From an uncultured Eubacteriales bacterium (GTDB taxonomy: Bacteria > Bacillota > Clostridia > Christensenellales > UBA1242), in the NCBI GenBank assembly GCA_949096025.1, contig CARXKP010000017.1:1-21869 (forward strand): DNA of 21,869 nt, read 5' to 3'. Positions 1 through 8,140 of the stretch are shown piece after piece. Under the pieces are notes generated by a model. It made no database searches. It had not been told where the DNA came from and worked only from the letters and a program-made list of their open reading frames with translations. A program made the position numbers and the translations under genes. The first letter of the stretch is position 1; each line of letters starts with the position of its first letter.

Positions 1-25
1 ACTCAATCTAATTTTTCAATTTGTT

Positions 26-53
26 TTGTTTTTATTTATTTTTGGTATATAAT
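26..53 (+). promoter_or_regulatory. uvrC promoter, predicted leaderless
   Basis: TTGTTT at 26-31, a 16-nt spacer and a perfect TATAAT at 48-53. The uvrC ATG at 60 follows after 6 nt, where transcription itself would start. No purine-rich ribosome site lies between. Motifs are read from sequence; leaderless expression is inferred. Confidence 0.65.
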
Positions 54-59
54 TTCTAT

Positions 60-1898
60 ATGAACGATGTTATTAAAGATAAATTAAAAACTCTTACTAC
101 AAAACCCGGCGTATACATTATGCGAGATGAAAATGGAAATGTTATTTATGTTGGCAAGGCTAAAAACTTAAAAAATCGTGTTAGTCAATATTTTAGAAAT
201 TCGCCAAAACCTAGCAAAGTTCAGACTATGGTCGATAATGTTTCTAGTTTTGACTATTTTATCACAATGTCTGAAATGGATGCTCTTGCACTAGAAAGTA
301 ATCTAATTAAAGAACATCAACCTTTTTATAATATTTTATTAAAAGACGGAAAACAATTTCCTTATTTAAAAATTAATTTAAAAGACCCTTTTCCTAAATT
401 TGAAATTGTGAGAAGAGTCAAAAAGGATGGAGCAAAATATTTTGGTCCTTATTTTGCTGGACTAAGTGCGGGGGAAATATTAAAAACAATCAACGCTGCT
501 TTTAAAATAAGAACCTGTTCAAACAAGATAACTGAAACCTCTATTGCAAAAAGAGAATGCTTAAATTATTCACTTGGACTATGTTCTGCCCCCTGCACAA
601 AAAGAGTTTTGCAAGAGGAATATAAAAAAGAAATTGAAAAGGCAATCAACTTTTTAAATGGAAATGACAGTGAAATTGAAGAAATTATCACGCAAAAAAT
701 GTTGAATGCATCAAATAATGAAAATTTTGAGGTTGCAATAACTTTGCGAGAACGCTTAAAGATGATAAAAAAATTGAAAGATAGAGTCGTTGCAAACTTA
801 CCTAAAGATGTATCAAAAGATGTTTTTGCTTATGTAACTGATGGGTTAAGCGGAGTAATAACCTATATGGTAATTCGTGGTGGAAAAATCCTTGGTATTA
901 TTTCATACACCTGCAACGATGCAGAACTTGAAGAAGGTCAAACTCTTTTCAATTTCATTTCACAATATTATCAAAATATGTTACTCCCAAATGAAATTAT
1001 TCTTTCTCACGAAATTCCTTCAACTGATGTTTTATCAGAATTTCTTGGTAAAAAAATCAACTTCATTTCAAATCCTCACGGAATAAATAAAACACTACTT
1101 GATATGGCTTTACAAAACGCAAAAGAATATCTTGAGAAACATCTTGAAAAGGATAAACTGAAATATAATAACACTCTAGGGGCTTTAAAAGTACTTAAAG
1201 AAAAATTATCTTTGCGTGAGTTTCCTCACAGAATGGAATGTTATGATATTTCAAACATAAGCGGAACCAACAAAGTTTGCTCTATGGTTGTATTTAAAAA
1301 TGGCGAACCTAGCAAAAAAGACTACCGTAAGTTTAAAATTAAAACTGTAAAGGGTTCAAATGACTTTGCCTCCCTAGAAGAGGCACTTTCAAGAAGACTT
1401 AAAAGATACAAAGAGCAAAATGGTGAAAGTTTTAAAGAAAAACCAAACCTTCTTGTTATTGATGGCGGAAAGGGGCAACTTTCTTCCTGCTATGAAATAT
1501 TACAAAGATATGGCCTCGAAGATGAAATTGAAATGATAAGTTTGGCTAAAAGAATTGAAGAGGTTTTTCATCCAAACAATTCACTTCCTACTCTTTTAAA
1601 ACCAGGTTCAGCAGAACTAAAACTTTTACAGCGAATAAGAGATGAGGCTCACAGGTTTGCAATAACATATCATAGAAATTTAAGAAACAGCAAAATGGCC
1701 AAAAGTTGCCTTGATGAAATTAGTGGTGTTGGACCTAAAAAGAGAGATGCTCTAATTCAGGCTTTTGGCACGAGTGAAGAAGTTTCTAAACTTAGTATTG
1801 AAGAACTTGAAATTTTGCCTGAAATAAATCATAATCTTGCTGTCACTATATTTAACTATTTTAAATCACACCCTATCACATATCAGCCAGAGGAATAG
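60..1898 (+). CDS. uvrC: UvrABC system protein C (excinuclease subunit)
   Basis: This is the nucleotide-excision-repair nuclease that cuts DNA on both sides of a lesion held by UvrB. The 612 residues from the chosen start carry a GIY-YIG domain at about 12-95 (GVY at 17-19, YVG at 30-32, Arg40, Glu79). A Cys cluster follows (C153, C167, C175, C179), matching the spacing of the reported UvrC iron-sulfur ligands. The UVR/UvrB-binding segment is at about 205-240, the RNase H-like nuclease core contains MECYDISNISG and VIDGGKGQL, and a C-terminal helix-hairpin-helix contains ISGVGPKKRDAL. Length is normal for the family. The frame stays open 13 codons further upstream (ATG at 21), but those codons overlap the promoter and encode a non-conserved hydrophobic stretch, so ATG 60 is preferred. 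There is no Shine-Dalgarno; the start lies 6 nt after the -10 box, so the mRNA is probably leaderless. Confidence 0.96.
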   Translation: MNDVIKDKLKTLTTKPGVYIMRDENGNVIYVGKAKNLKNRVSQYFRNSPKPSKVQTMVDNVSSFDYFITMSEMDALALESNLIKEHQPFYNILLKDGKQFPYLKINLKDPFPKFEIVRRVKKDGAKYFGPYFAGLSAGEILKTINAAFKIRTCSNKITETSIAKRECLNYSLGLCSAPCTKRVLQEEYKKEIEKAINFLNGNDSEIEEIITQKMLNASNNENFEVAITLRERLKMIKKLKDRVVANLPKDVSKDVFAYVTDGLSGVITYMVIRGGKILGIISYTCNDAELEEGQTLFNFISQYYQNMLLPNEIILSHEIPSTDVLSEFLGKKINFISNPHGINKTLLDMALQNAKEYLEKHLEKDKLKYNNTLGALKVLKEKLSLREFPHRMECYDISNISGTNKVCSMVVFKNGEPSKKDYRKFKIKTVKGSNDFASLEEALSRRLKRYKEQNGESFKEKPNLLVIDGGKGQLSSCYEILQRYGLEDEIEMISLAKRIEEVFHPNNSLPTLLKPGSAELKLLQRIRDEAHRFAITYHRNLRNSKMAKSCLDEISGVGPKKRDALIQAFGTSEEVSKLSIEELEILPEINHNLAVTIFNYFKSHPITYQPEE

Positions 1899-1948
1899 AA
1901 CAAGTTTTATTCGATTGACAACATTCATCAAAAATCATTGAAAAAAGT

Positions 1949-1977
1949 TTGGTAAAAAGTTTAATAGTTGTTATACT
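1949..1977 (+). promoter_or_regulatory. Promoter of oxidoreductase-tmk operon
   Basis: TTGGTA at 1949-1954, a 17-nt spacer and TATACT at 1972-1977. A strong GGGAGG ribosome site at 1985-1990 precedes ATG 1996. The predicted 5' leader is only about 12 nt. Confidence 0.65.
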
Positions 1978-1995
1978 TATGTTTGGGAGGAAAAA

Positions 1996-3201
1996 ATGGA
2001 AAAAATTAAAATGGTACAATATGGTTGTGGTAAAATGAGTAAATACACAATCGGATATGCTCTTGAAAAAGGAGTTCAACTTGTTGGTGCTTTTGACATT
2101 GACAAATCTAAATTTGGTAAAGATGTGTCAATTCTTCTTGACAGTAAAGAGAAGGTTGGCGTTAAAATACAAGATGCCGCTAAACTTGAAGAGTTTTTAA
2201 AAGAAAATGCTGTTGATGTGGCAATCGTGACAACTACCAGTCTTTTTAGCGAAAACTACCCTATTTATGAAGTCTTTGCTAAAAATGGTGTAAATGTTAT
2301 TTCAACTTGTGAAGAGGCTTTCTATGCTCAAAACTCTAGCCCTGCACTCGTAGAAAAACTTGATAAAATTGCTAAGGAAAATGGATGTACTATCTGCGGA
2401 AGTGGATATCAAGATGTTTTCTGGGGAAACCTTATAAGTGTTCTTGGCGGTGCAACACACAAAATTAACACAATTCGCGGAAAATCAAGTTATAATGTTG
2501 AGGACTATGGCATTTCTCTTGCTAAAGTTCACGGAGCAGGTCTTACTGTCGAGCAGTTTCAAAAAGAAATTGCTTCTGTTGATGAAATTTCAGATGAAGA
2601 ACGCCAAAAACTTATTGATGAAGGAAACTATGCCCCAAGTTATATGTGGAATGTAAATGGTTGGCTTTGCTCTAAACTTGGACTTCACGTAATAAGACAA
2701 TCTCAAAAGACAACTCCACAAATTGCAACCGAGGATATTTATAGTTCTACTCTTGATATGACTATCAAAAAAGGTGATTGTACTGGAATGAGTGCAATCG
2801 TGACTACTGAAACTGAAGAAGGTACTACTATTATTTCTGAGTGTATCGGAAAAGTATATAGAAAAGACGAATTTGATTGCAATGATTGGACTATTGAAGG
2901 AACCCCTACTACTAGAGTAGTAATCGAAAGACCTGCTACAGCAGAACTCACCTGCGCTTCTGTAATCAATAGAATTGTTGAAGTTCTTGTTGCTGAACCA
3001 GGATACACAACTACAGACCAAATGCCAGAAAATATTTACAAATCACATAACCTTGATGAATATATTGAATATGTAGATATATTTGATGAGGCTTGCCATT
3101 GTGGAGAGCACGAGCATCACTGCCACTGTGAAGAAGAAGGCGGAGAATGTCATTGCGGAGAACATTGTGAATGTGACTGTGATTGTGATGACGAAGAATA
3201 A
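1996..3201 (+). CDS. Dihydrodipicolinate reductase / 2,4-diaminopentanoate dehydrogenase-like oxidoreductase with Cys/His-rich tail
   Basis: A 401-aa NAD(P)-dependent oxidoreductase. It starts with a Rossmann fold (VQYGCGKMSKYTIGYALEKG near residues 7-26, then AFDID) and resembles proteins annotated as dihydrodipicolinate reductase N-terminal-like or 2,4-diaminopentanoate dehydrogenase (Ord), an enzyme of ornithine fermentation. No other ornithine-pathway gene is nearby, so the substrate is uncertain. Residues 367-401 are unusual: 10 Cys, all in five CxC pairs, with 7 His and many acidic residues, like a small metallothionein. This tail looks added to a complete enzyme core of about 365 aa. 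GGGAGG lies 5 nt before the start. The stop is 14 nt before tmk, so the two genes are probably one operon. The fold class is fairly secure; the reaction is not. Confidence 0.75.
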   Translation: MEKIKMVQYGCGKMSKYTIGYALEKGVQLVGAFDIDKSKFGKDVSILLDSKEKVGVKIQDAAKLEEFLKENAVDVAIVTTTSLFSENYPIYEVFAKNGVNVISTCEEAFYAQNSSPALVEKLDKIAKENGCTICGSGYQDVFWGNLISVLGGATHKINTIRGKSSYNVEDYGISLAKVHGAGLTVEQFQKEIASVDEISDEERQKLIDEGNYAPSYMWNVNGWLCSKLGLHVIRQSQKTTPQIATEDIYSSTLDMTIKKGDCTGMSAIVTTETEEGTTIISECIGKVYRKDEFDCNDWTIEGTPTTRVVIERPATAELTCASVINRIVEVLVAEPGYTTTDQMPENIYKSHNLDEYIEYVDIFDEACHCGEHEHHCHCEEEGGECHCGEHCECDCDCDDEE

Positions 3202-3215
3202 AAAGAAGGGAACTG

Positions 3216-3848
3216 ATGAAAAAAGGATTTTTTATTACAATTGAAGGCGGAGAAGCCTGTGGAAAATCAACACAGGTTAATCTCTTAAAGGACTATTTTA
3301 AAAATAATTTCAGTGAAGACGATTATCTATTTGTTCGTGAGCCAGGTGGAACTCCACTTGCTGAAGAAATAAGAAATTTACTATTATTTTATAAGGAAGA
3401 AAAACCACTCCCTATAACCGAACTTTTACTGTTTTGTGCGGCTCGGGCTCAAAATACTCATACAAGAATAATACCAGCATTAAAAGAAGGAAAGATAGTA
3501 ATAGCAGATAGATTTTATGATTCTACCCTCGCCTATCAAGGAGAAGCTCGTAAAATAATGGATAAGAGTCAACTTTTAAATCTAACACAAACGATTATTG
3601 GTGATTTAAAGCCTGACCTTACATTTTATTTAAAACTTTCTCCAGAAGAAGCATTTAAACGCAAAAAATCAAATGAGGCTCTTGATAGAATTGAGAGTGA
3701 AGGAATTGAATTTCACAAGGCAGTAGCAAGAGGTTATGATTATATTTCTTCTCTTGAAAATAATCGTTTCTGCACTATTGATGCTTCACTTTCGCCTGAA
3801 GAAATATTTAAAATAATTAAATCTGAAATTGAAAAAAGAATCAATTAA
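3216..3848 (+). CDS. tmk: Thymidylate (dTMP) kinase
   Basis: Phosphorylates dTMP to dTDP with ATP in the cytoplasmic dTTP pathway. The 210 residues are the usual length. The P-loop is GGEACGKST at 11-19, the dTMP-binding stretch is VREPGGTPLAEEIRN, and the DRFYDSTLAYQG motif near residue 95 is characteristic. The GAAGGG ribosome site lies in the 14-nt gap after the oxidoreductase stop, so expression probably depends on the promoter at 1949-1977. The usual Bacillota neighbour holB is absent. A shared terminator follows, facing the convergent peptidase gene. Confidence 0.96.
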   Translation: MKKGFFITIEGGEACGKSTQVNLLKDYFKNNFSEDDYLFVREPGGTPLAEEIRNLLLFYKEEKPLPITELLLFCAARAQNTHTRIIPALKEGKIVIADRFYDSTLAYQGEARKIMDKSQLLNLTQTIIGDLKPDLTFYLKLSPEEAFKRKKSNEALDRIESEGIEFHKAVARGYDYISSLENNRFCTIDASLSPEEIFKIIKSEIEKRIN

Positions 3849-3892
3849 TTTTATCTAATTTGGATTTATTTTTAATAAAAATTTAGAAAAAT

Positions 3893-3925
3893 AAAAAAAA
3901 TCTCCTATTTTTAGGAGATTTTTTT
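3893..3925. terminator. Bidirectional intrinsic terminator between tmk and the M16 peptidase gene
   Basis: TCTCCTA at 3901-3907 pairs with TAGGAGA at 3912-3918 around a TTTT loop. The stem is flanked by an A-run on the left and a T-run on the right, so it can stop transcription from both converging genes. The rest of the 109-nt gap shows nothing else recognisable. Confidence 0.85.
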
Positions 3926-3957
3926 ATTTAAATTAGGTAATTATCTAATTTTAAGAT

Positions 3958-5253
3958 TTATTCTTTTATTACTGTTATATCTTTAAAATCAAATTTTTCA
4001 AACTCTTTGCTTGCAACTAAAATGATATGAGGTTTAACTGTGAAAAGCATTTTATATATTTCATTCACCTCTTCATAAGTCACTTTTTGAAGTTCATTTT
4101 GCCATTCGCTTTTATATTTATCGTTGTAGATTTTTCTTCTATCACTATATACATTAAGCATACTTCTAGCAATACTGCCAATATCTTCAATGTCAAAATT
4201 AAAACTATCAATAACCTTCTTTTTATGTTTGTCAAAAAGTTCTTTAGAAATATCACCTGAAAAAGTAGAGATAAAATTATCAAATTTTTCTATAACCTCT
4301 TGCATATTTTCCTCTTGGCAATATACACAAACTTCATTTATCAGATGTCCCATATGTACACCAACATAATTACTGCAACCATAACAAAGGTTATGTTCTG
4401 TTCTAAAATATTCAAAAGTTTTTTCTTGAAGAATTGCACGCAAAATAGTTGAAACACTTTGTTCTCTAACAAAGTCATAACTAAAAGGCACTCTCTTTAA
4501 ATCATATGTTATTTCAATTTGAGATTTTCCCTTCTCTATTGCCTCTGCAAAATGCACTTTAGATGGAGTAAAATCAATTTCTCTTTTATCATAACCATAA
4601 TCCTTAGACACCTTTAATCTTTCTTCAACATACTTTTTCATTATTGAAACAACTTTAGATTTTTTAATATTTCCACAAACTGAAATGATTAAGTTGTTTA
4701 ATGTAATGTATTTGCTAATAAATTCTTTAAGATCATCAAGAGTAATCTTATTAAAGGTTTCCATTTTGCCCGCTGGAGAAGCAACAAGATTGTTATATGC
4801 TTTATCATCAAGCACTTCTGTAAATGTAATATAAGGTGTTATGCGTCTATTTATTTGAAGCTGAGTCTTTATTTCATCTGATATAATTCTCTGCTCCTCT
4901 TCAAAATCTTCAGGCAGGTATTTAATAGAAGCAAATGATTCTGTCACAAAATCAACAGCATCTTCAAAGTCTTCATCTACCGTTCTTATTGAAAAGCCCA
5001 TATTTGAATTTGACGTATAAGCATTTCTATACTGAAATTTTCTAGAATAACTAGACCTTTCTTTCTTAGTCATTTTTGCATTTGCAAAATCACAAAGAGC
5101 GTGTTCACAAAAATGGGCAACACCTAGTTTGCCCATTGGGTCATTTAAAGAACCCGCTTTAAATGTAAACTCCAAACAAATTCCATTAATCTCAGTTTGT
5201 CTATTAAATAAAAGTTTTGCTCCACCTTTTAAATTAATAATCTGAGTTTTCAT
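3958..5253 (-). CDS. M16 family zinc metallopeptidase
   Basis: A 431-aa member of the pitrilysin/insulinase (M16) family. The inverted zinc motif HxxEH is HFCEH at 47-51, and the distal zinc ligand Glu is at 127 (75 residues after His51, the normal family spacing), so the active site looks intact. A typical M16 C-terminal half follows from about residue 175 (LDDLKEFISKYITLNNLIIS). No signal peptide is seen, so it is probably cytoplasmic. Bacillota often carry M16 proteins as adjacent active/inactive pairs; here there is one, in an operon with the upstream DUF2188-like gene, with the stop and start overlapping as TAATG. That overlap suggests translational coupling. The substrate is unknown. 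Confidence 0.88.
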   Translation of the reverse strand: MKTQIINLKGGAKLLFNRQTEINGICLEFTFKAGSLNDPMGKLGVAHFCEHALCDFANAKMTKKERSSYSRKFQYRNAYTSNSNMGFSIRTVDEDFEDAVDFVTESFASIKYLPEDFEEEQRIISDEIKTQLQINRRITPYITFTEVLDDKAYNNLVASPAGKMETFNKITLDDLKEFISKYITLNNLIISVCGNIKKSKVVSIMKKYVEERLKVSKDYGYDKREIDFTPSKVHFAEAIEKGKSQIEITYDLKRVPFSYDFVREQSVSTILRAILQEKTFEYFRTEHNLCYGCSNYVGVHMGHLINEVCVYCQEENMQEVIEKFDNFISTFSGDISKELFDKHKKKVIDSFNFDIEDIGSIARSMLNVYSDRRKIYNDKYKSEWQNELQKVTYEEVNEIYKMLFTVKPHIILVASKEFEKFDFKDITVIKE

Positions 5254-5795
5254 TAATTGTCCCCTTTGTCGGTGCTTTTAAGATTTAAATTTGTTTTCTT
5301 TTGAAATTTTCCATCTTTTTTGTATACAACAAATTTAGAATCCTGTGACTGAGAAAGTTCTTGAACTCTTTCAAGTGCTTCTTCTTTAGTTCTTCTACTA
5401 TCAATAACTCTCTTTGCACCATCTTTTTTAATTTTCCAAAGTCTGTCTTCTTTATCAAAAATAACTCTATAAATAGCCTTTCTTGTCTTTCCTGCTTCCT
5501 CTATTTCAACTTCAACATCAGTTTCTTCTTCGCTTTCTTGCTTAACTGGTTTTGTTTCAGTTTTTTCTGGCTTAGATTGAGTTTTGTTTTCTTTCTTAGG
5601 CTCTGTTTTTTCTACCTTTTTAGTTTCAGTAGCCTTTTTCTCTTTTGCTACTTTTTCAGCTGCTGCTTTTTCTTTAGCAACTCTTTCATTAGCTTCTTTC
5701 TCAGCGGCAGCCTTTTCTTCTGCTGCCTTTTTTTCTGCTGCTAAACGCTTTGCCTCTTCTTCTTTAGCCTTCTTCTTTTTTCTTCCAAACAACAT
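5253..5795 (-). CDS. KE/Ala-rich protein with C-terminal DUF2188-like domain
   Basis: 180 residues in two parts. Residues 1-105 are almost entirely Ala, Lys and Glu (GRKKKKAKEEEAKRLAAEKK and AAEK-type repeats), expected to form a long charged helix or coiled coil that ends in disordered K/E/T/P-rich sequence. Residues about 108-170 (YRVIFDKEDRLWKIKKDGAK, then RTKEEALERVQEL and FVVYKKDGKFQ) match the pattern of DUF2188, a small domain of unknown role. There are no membrane segments. AAAGGAG precedes ATG 5795, and the stop overlaps the M16 peptidase start by 1 nt, so the two are co-expressed. The N-terminal composition makes general similarity hits unreliable. Function is unknown. Confidence 0.8.
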   Translation of the reverse strand: MLFGRKKKKAKEEEAKRLAAEKKAAEEKAAAEKEANERVAKEKAAAEKVAKEKKATETKKVEKTEPKKENKTQSKPEKTETKPVKQESEEETDVEVEIEEAGKTRKAIYRVIFDKEDRLWKIKKDGAKRVIDSRRTKEEALERVQELSQSQDSKFVVYKKDGKFQKKTNLNLKSTDKGDN

Positions 5796-5825
5796 TTCTC
5801 TTCTCCTTTACTAAAATATATACAA

Positions 5826-5854
5826 ATTATAACAAAAAAAAATTCCTTTTTCAA
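5826..5854 (-). promoter_or_regulatory. Extended -10 promoter of the DUF2188/M16 operon
   Basis: On the minus strand TTGAAA at 5854-5849, a 17-nt spacer and TATAAT at 5831-5826, preceded by TG (TGTTATAAT). The -35 box lies on the loop of the upstream gene's terminator hairpin, so the two elements share DNA. Confidence 0.75.
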
Positions 5855-5862
5855 GGAATTTT
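5836..5862 (-). terminator. Terminator of the 236-aa membrane protein gene
   Basis: The 10-bp stem AAAATTCCTT/AAGGAATTTT (arms 5853-5862 and 5839-5848) closes a GAAA tetraloop on the minus strand and is followed by a T-run. A/T tracts on both sides could allow some function in both directions. Confidence 0.8.
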
Positions 5863-5887
5863 TTAATATTTATTAAATAATAAACAA

Positions 5888-6598
5888 TTATTTGTTTCTT
5901 TTTTTGCGCTTAATGAAAGAAGGCACTCTATATTGCTGTTCTTCTTGCATAATATCGTTTTTAATGGCTTGAAGTTCGTGATATCTATAATCTGGTCCCC
6001 AGCCTAATTCTTTGCCATATTCATCAATATAATTATAGTGAATTGCACCGTAATCAACGCCTCTTCCGATGAAATAACCAACTACTGGAATAAAGAAGAA
6101 TATAACTCCACCAACAATGGCTTGGAAAAATATCAATCCAAAGATATAGCCAGTCCTATCAAGCAACATTTCTTTTGTAAAGTCTGCAATTTTGCCAACT
6201 TTTAAACCAATCCAAATATTTAAAAATCCTAAAATTGGAAGAAGAGCAAATGCAGTAATTAAAATTTTCTTTTTTTCTTCAACGTCTAAACTAAATTCCA
6301 TTGAGAATTTGCTAAAACTTATACTTGAAATAAGCAATGTAAAACCTATTCCAACAACTGCCACAAAACAAGCAATGCCAAGGATAATGGAAATTATACC
6401 AGAAGCACTGAACCAACTATTTTTTTGATGACCTTGCTTATATTTTTCAATAAGTTCGTTTGTATATTTGTCATCAATATTTTCGTTGAATTCAAGTTCT
6501 TCCGCCTTTTCCAAGTATTGAGCCTTGACAGGATCTTTTCTCCAAAGACGCCTCATCTTCCTTTCGTGTTTTCTAACTTCTCTACTTTTTTTCGCCAT
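5888..6598 (-). CDS. Membrane protein of unknown function with basic N-terminus
   Basis: 236 residues, not recognised. A highly basic N-terminus (KKSREVRKHERKMRRLWRK) and a charged segment to about residue 60 are followed by three strongly hydrophobic segments: about 65-95, 112-135 and 148-176 (the last ending FFFIPVVGYFIGRGV). A cytoplasmic-looking tail ends in KRKKRNK. Odd hydrophobic segment number and basic ends suggest an inner-membrane protein with a cytoplasmic N-terminus. There is no Shine-Dalgarno; ATG 6598 is 6 nt after a strong promoter's -10 box, so the mRNA is predicted leaderless. An ATG at 6603-6601 is out of frame. The gene is monocistronic, ending at the hairpin at 5836-5862. 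Confidence 0.75.
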   Translation of the reverse strand: MAKKSREVRKHERKMRRLWRKDPVKAQYLEKAEELEFNENIDDKYTNELIEKYKQGHQKNSWFSASGIISIILGIACFVAVVGIGFTLLISSISFSKFSMEFSLDVEEKKKILITAFALLPILGFLNIWIGLKVGKIADFTKEMLLDRTGYIFGLIFFQAIVGGVIFFFIPVVGYFIGRGVDYGAIHYNYIDEYGKELGWGPDYRYHELQAIKNDIMQEEQQYRVPSFIKRKKRNK

Positions 6599-6604
6599 AC
6601 CATT

Positions 6605-6633
6605 ATTATATCATATATTATTTAAAATGTAAA
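6605..6633 (-). promoter_or_regulatory. Leaderless promoter of the 236-aa gene
   Basis: TTTACA at 6633-6628, a 17-nt spacer and a perfect TATAAT at 6610-6605. The ATG at 6598 begins 6 nt after the -10 box. No Shine-Dalgarno can fit. Confidence 0.75.
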
Positions 6634-6662
6634 TAACTATTTTTTAATTCATTTAAAATTTT

Positions 6663-7694
6663 TTAATTTACAATCCTATCCCCTCTAAATTTAGAAAAGT
6701 TTGTCAAGACTTCATACTCAGTTGTTCCTAAAACTTTTGCAAATTCACTGGCGTTATTAAAGATATTTACTTTATCTCCTTTCTTACATTTAATATTGCT
6801 TACATCAACCATAAATGCATCCATACAAATATTCCCTACACTTTGAGCTATTTTCCCATTTATTTCAACTGAAAACTTATTTGACAATTTTCGAGTTAAA
6901 CCATCGCCATATCCAAGAGGTATAGTAGCAACAGTCATATTTTTACTCGCAGTATAACCACATAAATATCCTATATGTTCTCCCTTTTTTACTTTTTGTA
7001 AATCAACAATTTCACTTTCGATAGATAGCACTGGCTTAACAAAATCATTTCCATAACCATAAATCTTCAATCCTACACGATACATATCCGCTTTATAACC
7101 CAAAAATATTGTGCCACCGCCACCTATATGTTTTATTGTATTCCACTCTTTTGGAACTAATGCTAAAAATTCATCAAGATTTTGCTTTTGTCTAGTTGTA
7201 TAATCTTTATCACTTCCAACTGAAGAAAAATGTGTATATATCCCTTCCAGTTGCATTTGGTTTTTAACTAAAAGTTTTATAATTTTTTCAAATTCTCTTT
7301 TATCTTTAACTCCATACCTATTCATTCCTGTATTAATGCATAAATGCATTCTTGGCATAATAAATAATTCTTTATAAAGCGCAATAATCTCCTTTAGGTG
7401 TTCTAAAGATAAAATTATAAAAGAAATATTTTCCTCTATGCATTTTCTATAGTCTTCACAAGCACCAAATACAATAATATGTGCTTTCGTGACTTTTCTT
7501 AAATTCAATGCCTCGGTTTGATTTGAAACGCCAAAATAATCAACTTTTCCATCAAGCATTTTAACAATTTCCATATCACCGTGACCATAAGCGTTTGCTT
7601 TAACCATTACACATAAATTCCCGCCGGCCTTTTTCTTTAATTGCTCACAGTTTAAAAGTAAATTTTCTTTATTTAATAAGATTTTTGAAAACAT
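6663..7694 (-). CDS. alr: Alanine racemase
   Basis: PLP enzyme converting L-alanine to D-alanine for peptidoglycan and, where present, teichoic-acid D-alanylation. The PLP lysine is Lys32 in VMVKANAYGHGD. YTHFSS and GMNRYGV match family stretches. IGYLCGYTASK followed by VATIPLGYGDGLTRKL carries the C-terminal-domain catalytic Tyr region, and GNICMDAFMVDVS is the conserved VGxVCMD-like motif. At 343 aa it is a little shorter than the usual 360-390. The ATG at 7694 gives the expected short lead-in to the barrel. No Shine-Dalgarno is present and the start is 3-5 nt from the -10 box, so it is probably leaderless. It stands alone, between the terminator of the small membrane protein gene and the promoter of the 236-aa gene. 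Confidence 0.94.
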   Translation of the reverse strand: MFSKILLNKENLLLNCEQLKKKAGGNLCVMVKANAYGHGDMEIVKMLDGKVDYFGVSNQTEALNLRKVTKAHIIVFGACEDYRKCIEENISFIILSLEHLKEIIALYKELFIMPRMHLCINTGMNRYGVKDKREFEKIIKLLVKNQMQLEGIYTHFSSVGSDKDYTTRQKQNLDEFLALVPKEWNTIKHIGGGGTIFLGYKADMYRVGLKIYGYGNDFVKPVLSIESEIVDLQKVKKGEHIGYLCGYTASKNMTVATIPLGYGDGLTRKLSNKFSVEINGKIAQSVGNICMDAFMVDVSNIKCKKGDKVNIFNNASEFAKVLGTTEYEVLTNFSKFRGDRIVN

Positions 7695-7699
7695 ATGAT

Positions 7700-7729
7700 T
7701 ATATATTCATTTTTAAAAATTATTGTTAA
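7700..7729 (-). promoter_or_regulatory. alr promoter, probably leaderless
   Basis: TTAACA at 7729-7724, an 18-nt spacer and TATATA at 7705-7700, overlapped by TATAAT at 7703-7698. The alr ATG follows within 3-5 nt, so the transcript would start at or beside it. Confidence 0.5.
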
Positions 7730-7748
7730 AAAATATAATTAAATTAAT

Positions 7749-7780
7749 AAAAAAGACACCCCAATTTAGGCATCTTTTTT
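7749..7780 (-). terminator. Terminator of the 106-aa membrane protein gene
   Basis: Minus strand GATGCC (7774-7769) pairs with GGTGTC (7760-7755), including two G-U pairs, inside flanking A and T runs; the loop is 8 nt. It ends in TCTTTTTT. Confidence 0.7.
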
Positions 7781-7799
7781 TGCTATTAATATAGACTTA

Positions 7800-8120
7800 T
7801 CATATAACAAGAGGTACAATGATACCAGCAATGACAATAAGTAAGCAAATTATATATAATACTTTCCAAACAATAGGCTTATTTCTTACATAGCGCCAAG
7901 CAAGAACTGCAACGATACAAATCATAATAGCAGTTGCAATTCCACTTAAAATTCCTACAACAGTAGTAAGTTTACCGCCTATTGCAGAAAATACTAAGTT
8001 TAATGCGTAAAGAACAGTTACAGCAACTATTGTCCAAAAAGATATTTTATTCAATCCCCATATTCCACTTTTTGAAGAAGATGATGAAGATGATTTCTTT
8101 GTTTTCTTTGATTCTGCCAT
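7800..8120 (-). CDS. Small membrane protein with poly-Ser N-terminus, function unknown
   Basis: 106 residues, not recognised. The N-terminus is Lys/Ser-rich with a run of seven Ser (KKSSSSSSSKSG), followed by three hydrophobic helices at about 28-50, 53-77 and 86-106. The last helix ends at the C-terminus. There is no enzyme motif. AAGGAGG stands at normal spacing before ATG 8120, a good promoter lies upstream and a terminator follows, so this is a well-defined single-gene unit despite its size. Confidence 0.8.
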   Translation of the reverse strand: MAESKKTKKSSSSSSSKSGIWGLNKISFWTIVAVTVLYALNLVFSAIGGKLTTVVGILSGIATAIMICIVAVLAWRYVRNKPIVWKVLYIICLLIVIAGIIVPLVI

Positions 8121-8140
8121 AATTTCCTCCTTCCTTTCAT

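Noticed and set aside
1915..1920. Perfect TTGACA downstream of uvrC as the -35 for the next operon
   Set aside because: No -10 at 16-18 nt (only TTGAAA). The pair 1949-1954 / 1972-1977 is better placed.
2590..3021. Long minus-strand open frames opposite the oxidoreductase gene
   Set aside because: No ribosome site or recognisable protein. They are antisense shadows of a clear gene.
5253..5795. KE-rich protein as a TonB- or TolA-like envelope protein
   Set aside because: No membrane anchor or TonB C-terminal domain; the similarity would be compositional only.
5361..5814. Plus-strand Phe/Ser-rich frames opposite the KE-rich gene
   Set aside because: They result from complementing Lys/Glu/Ala codons; no start signal and no domain.
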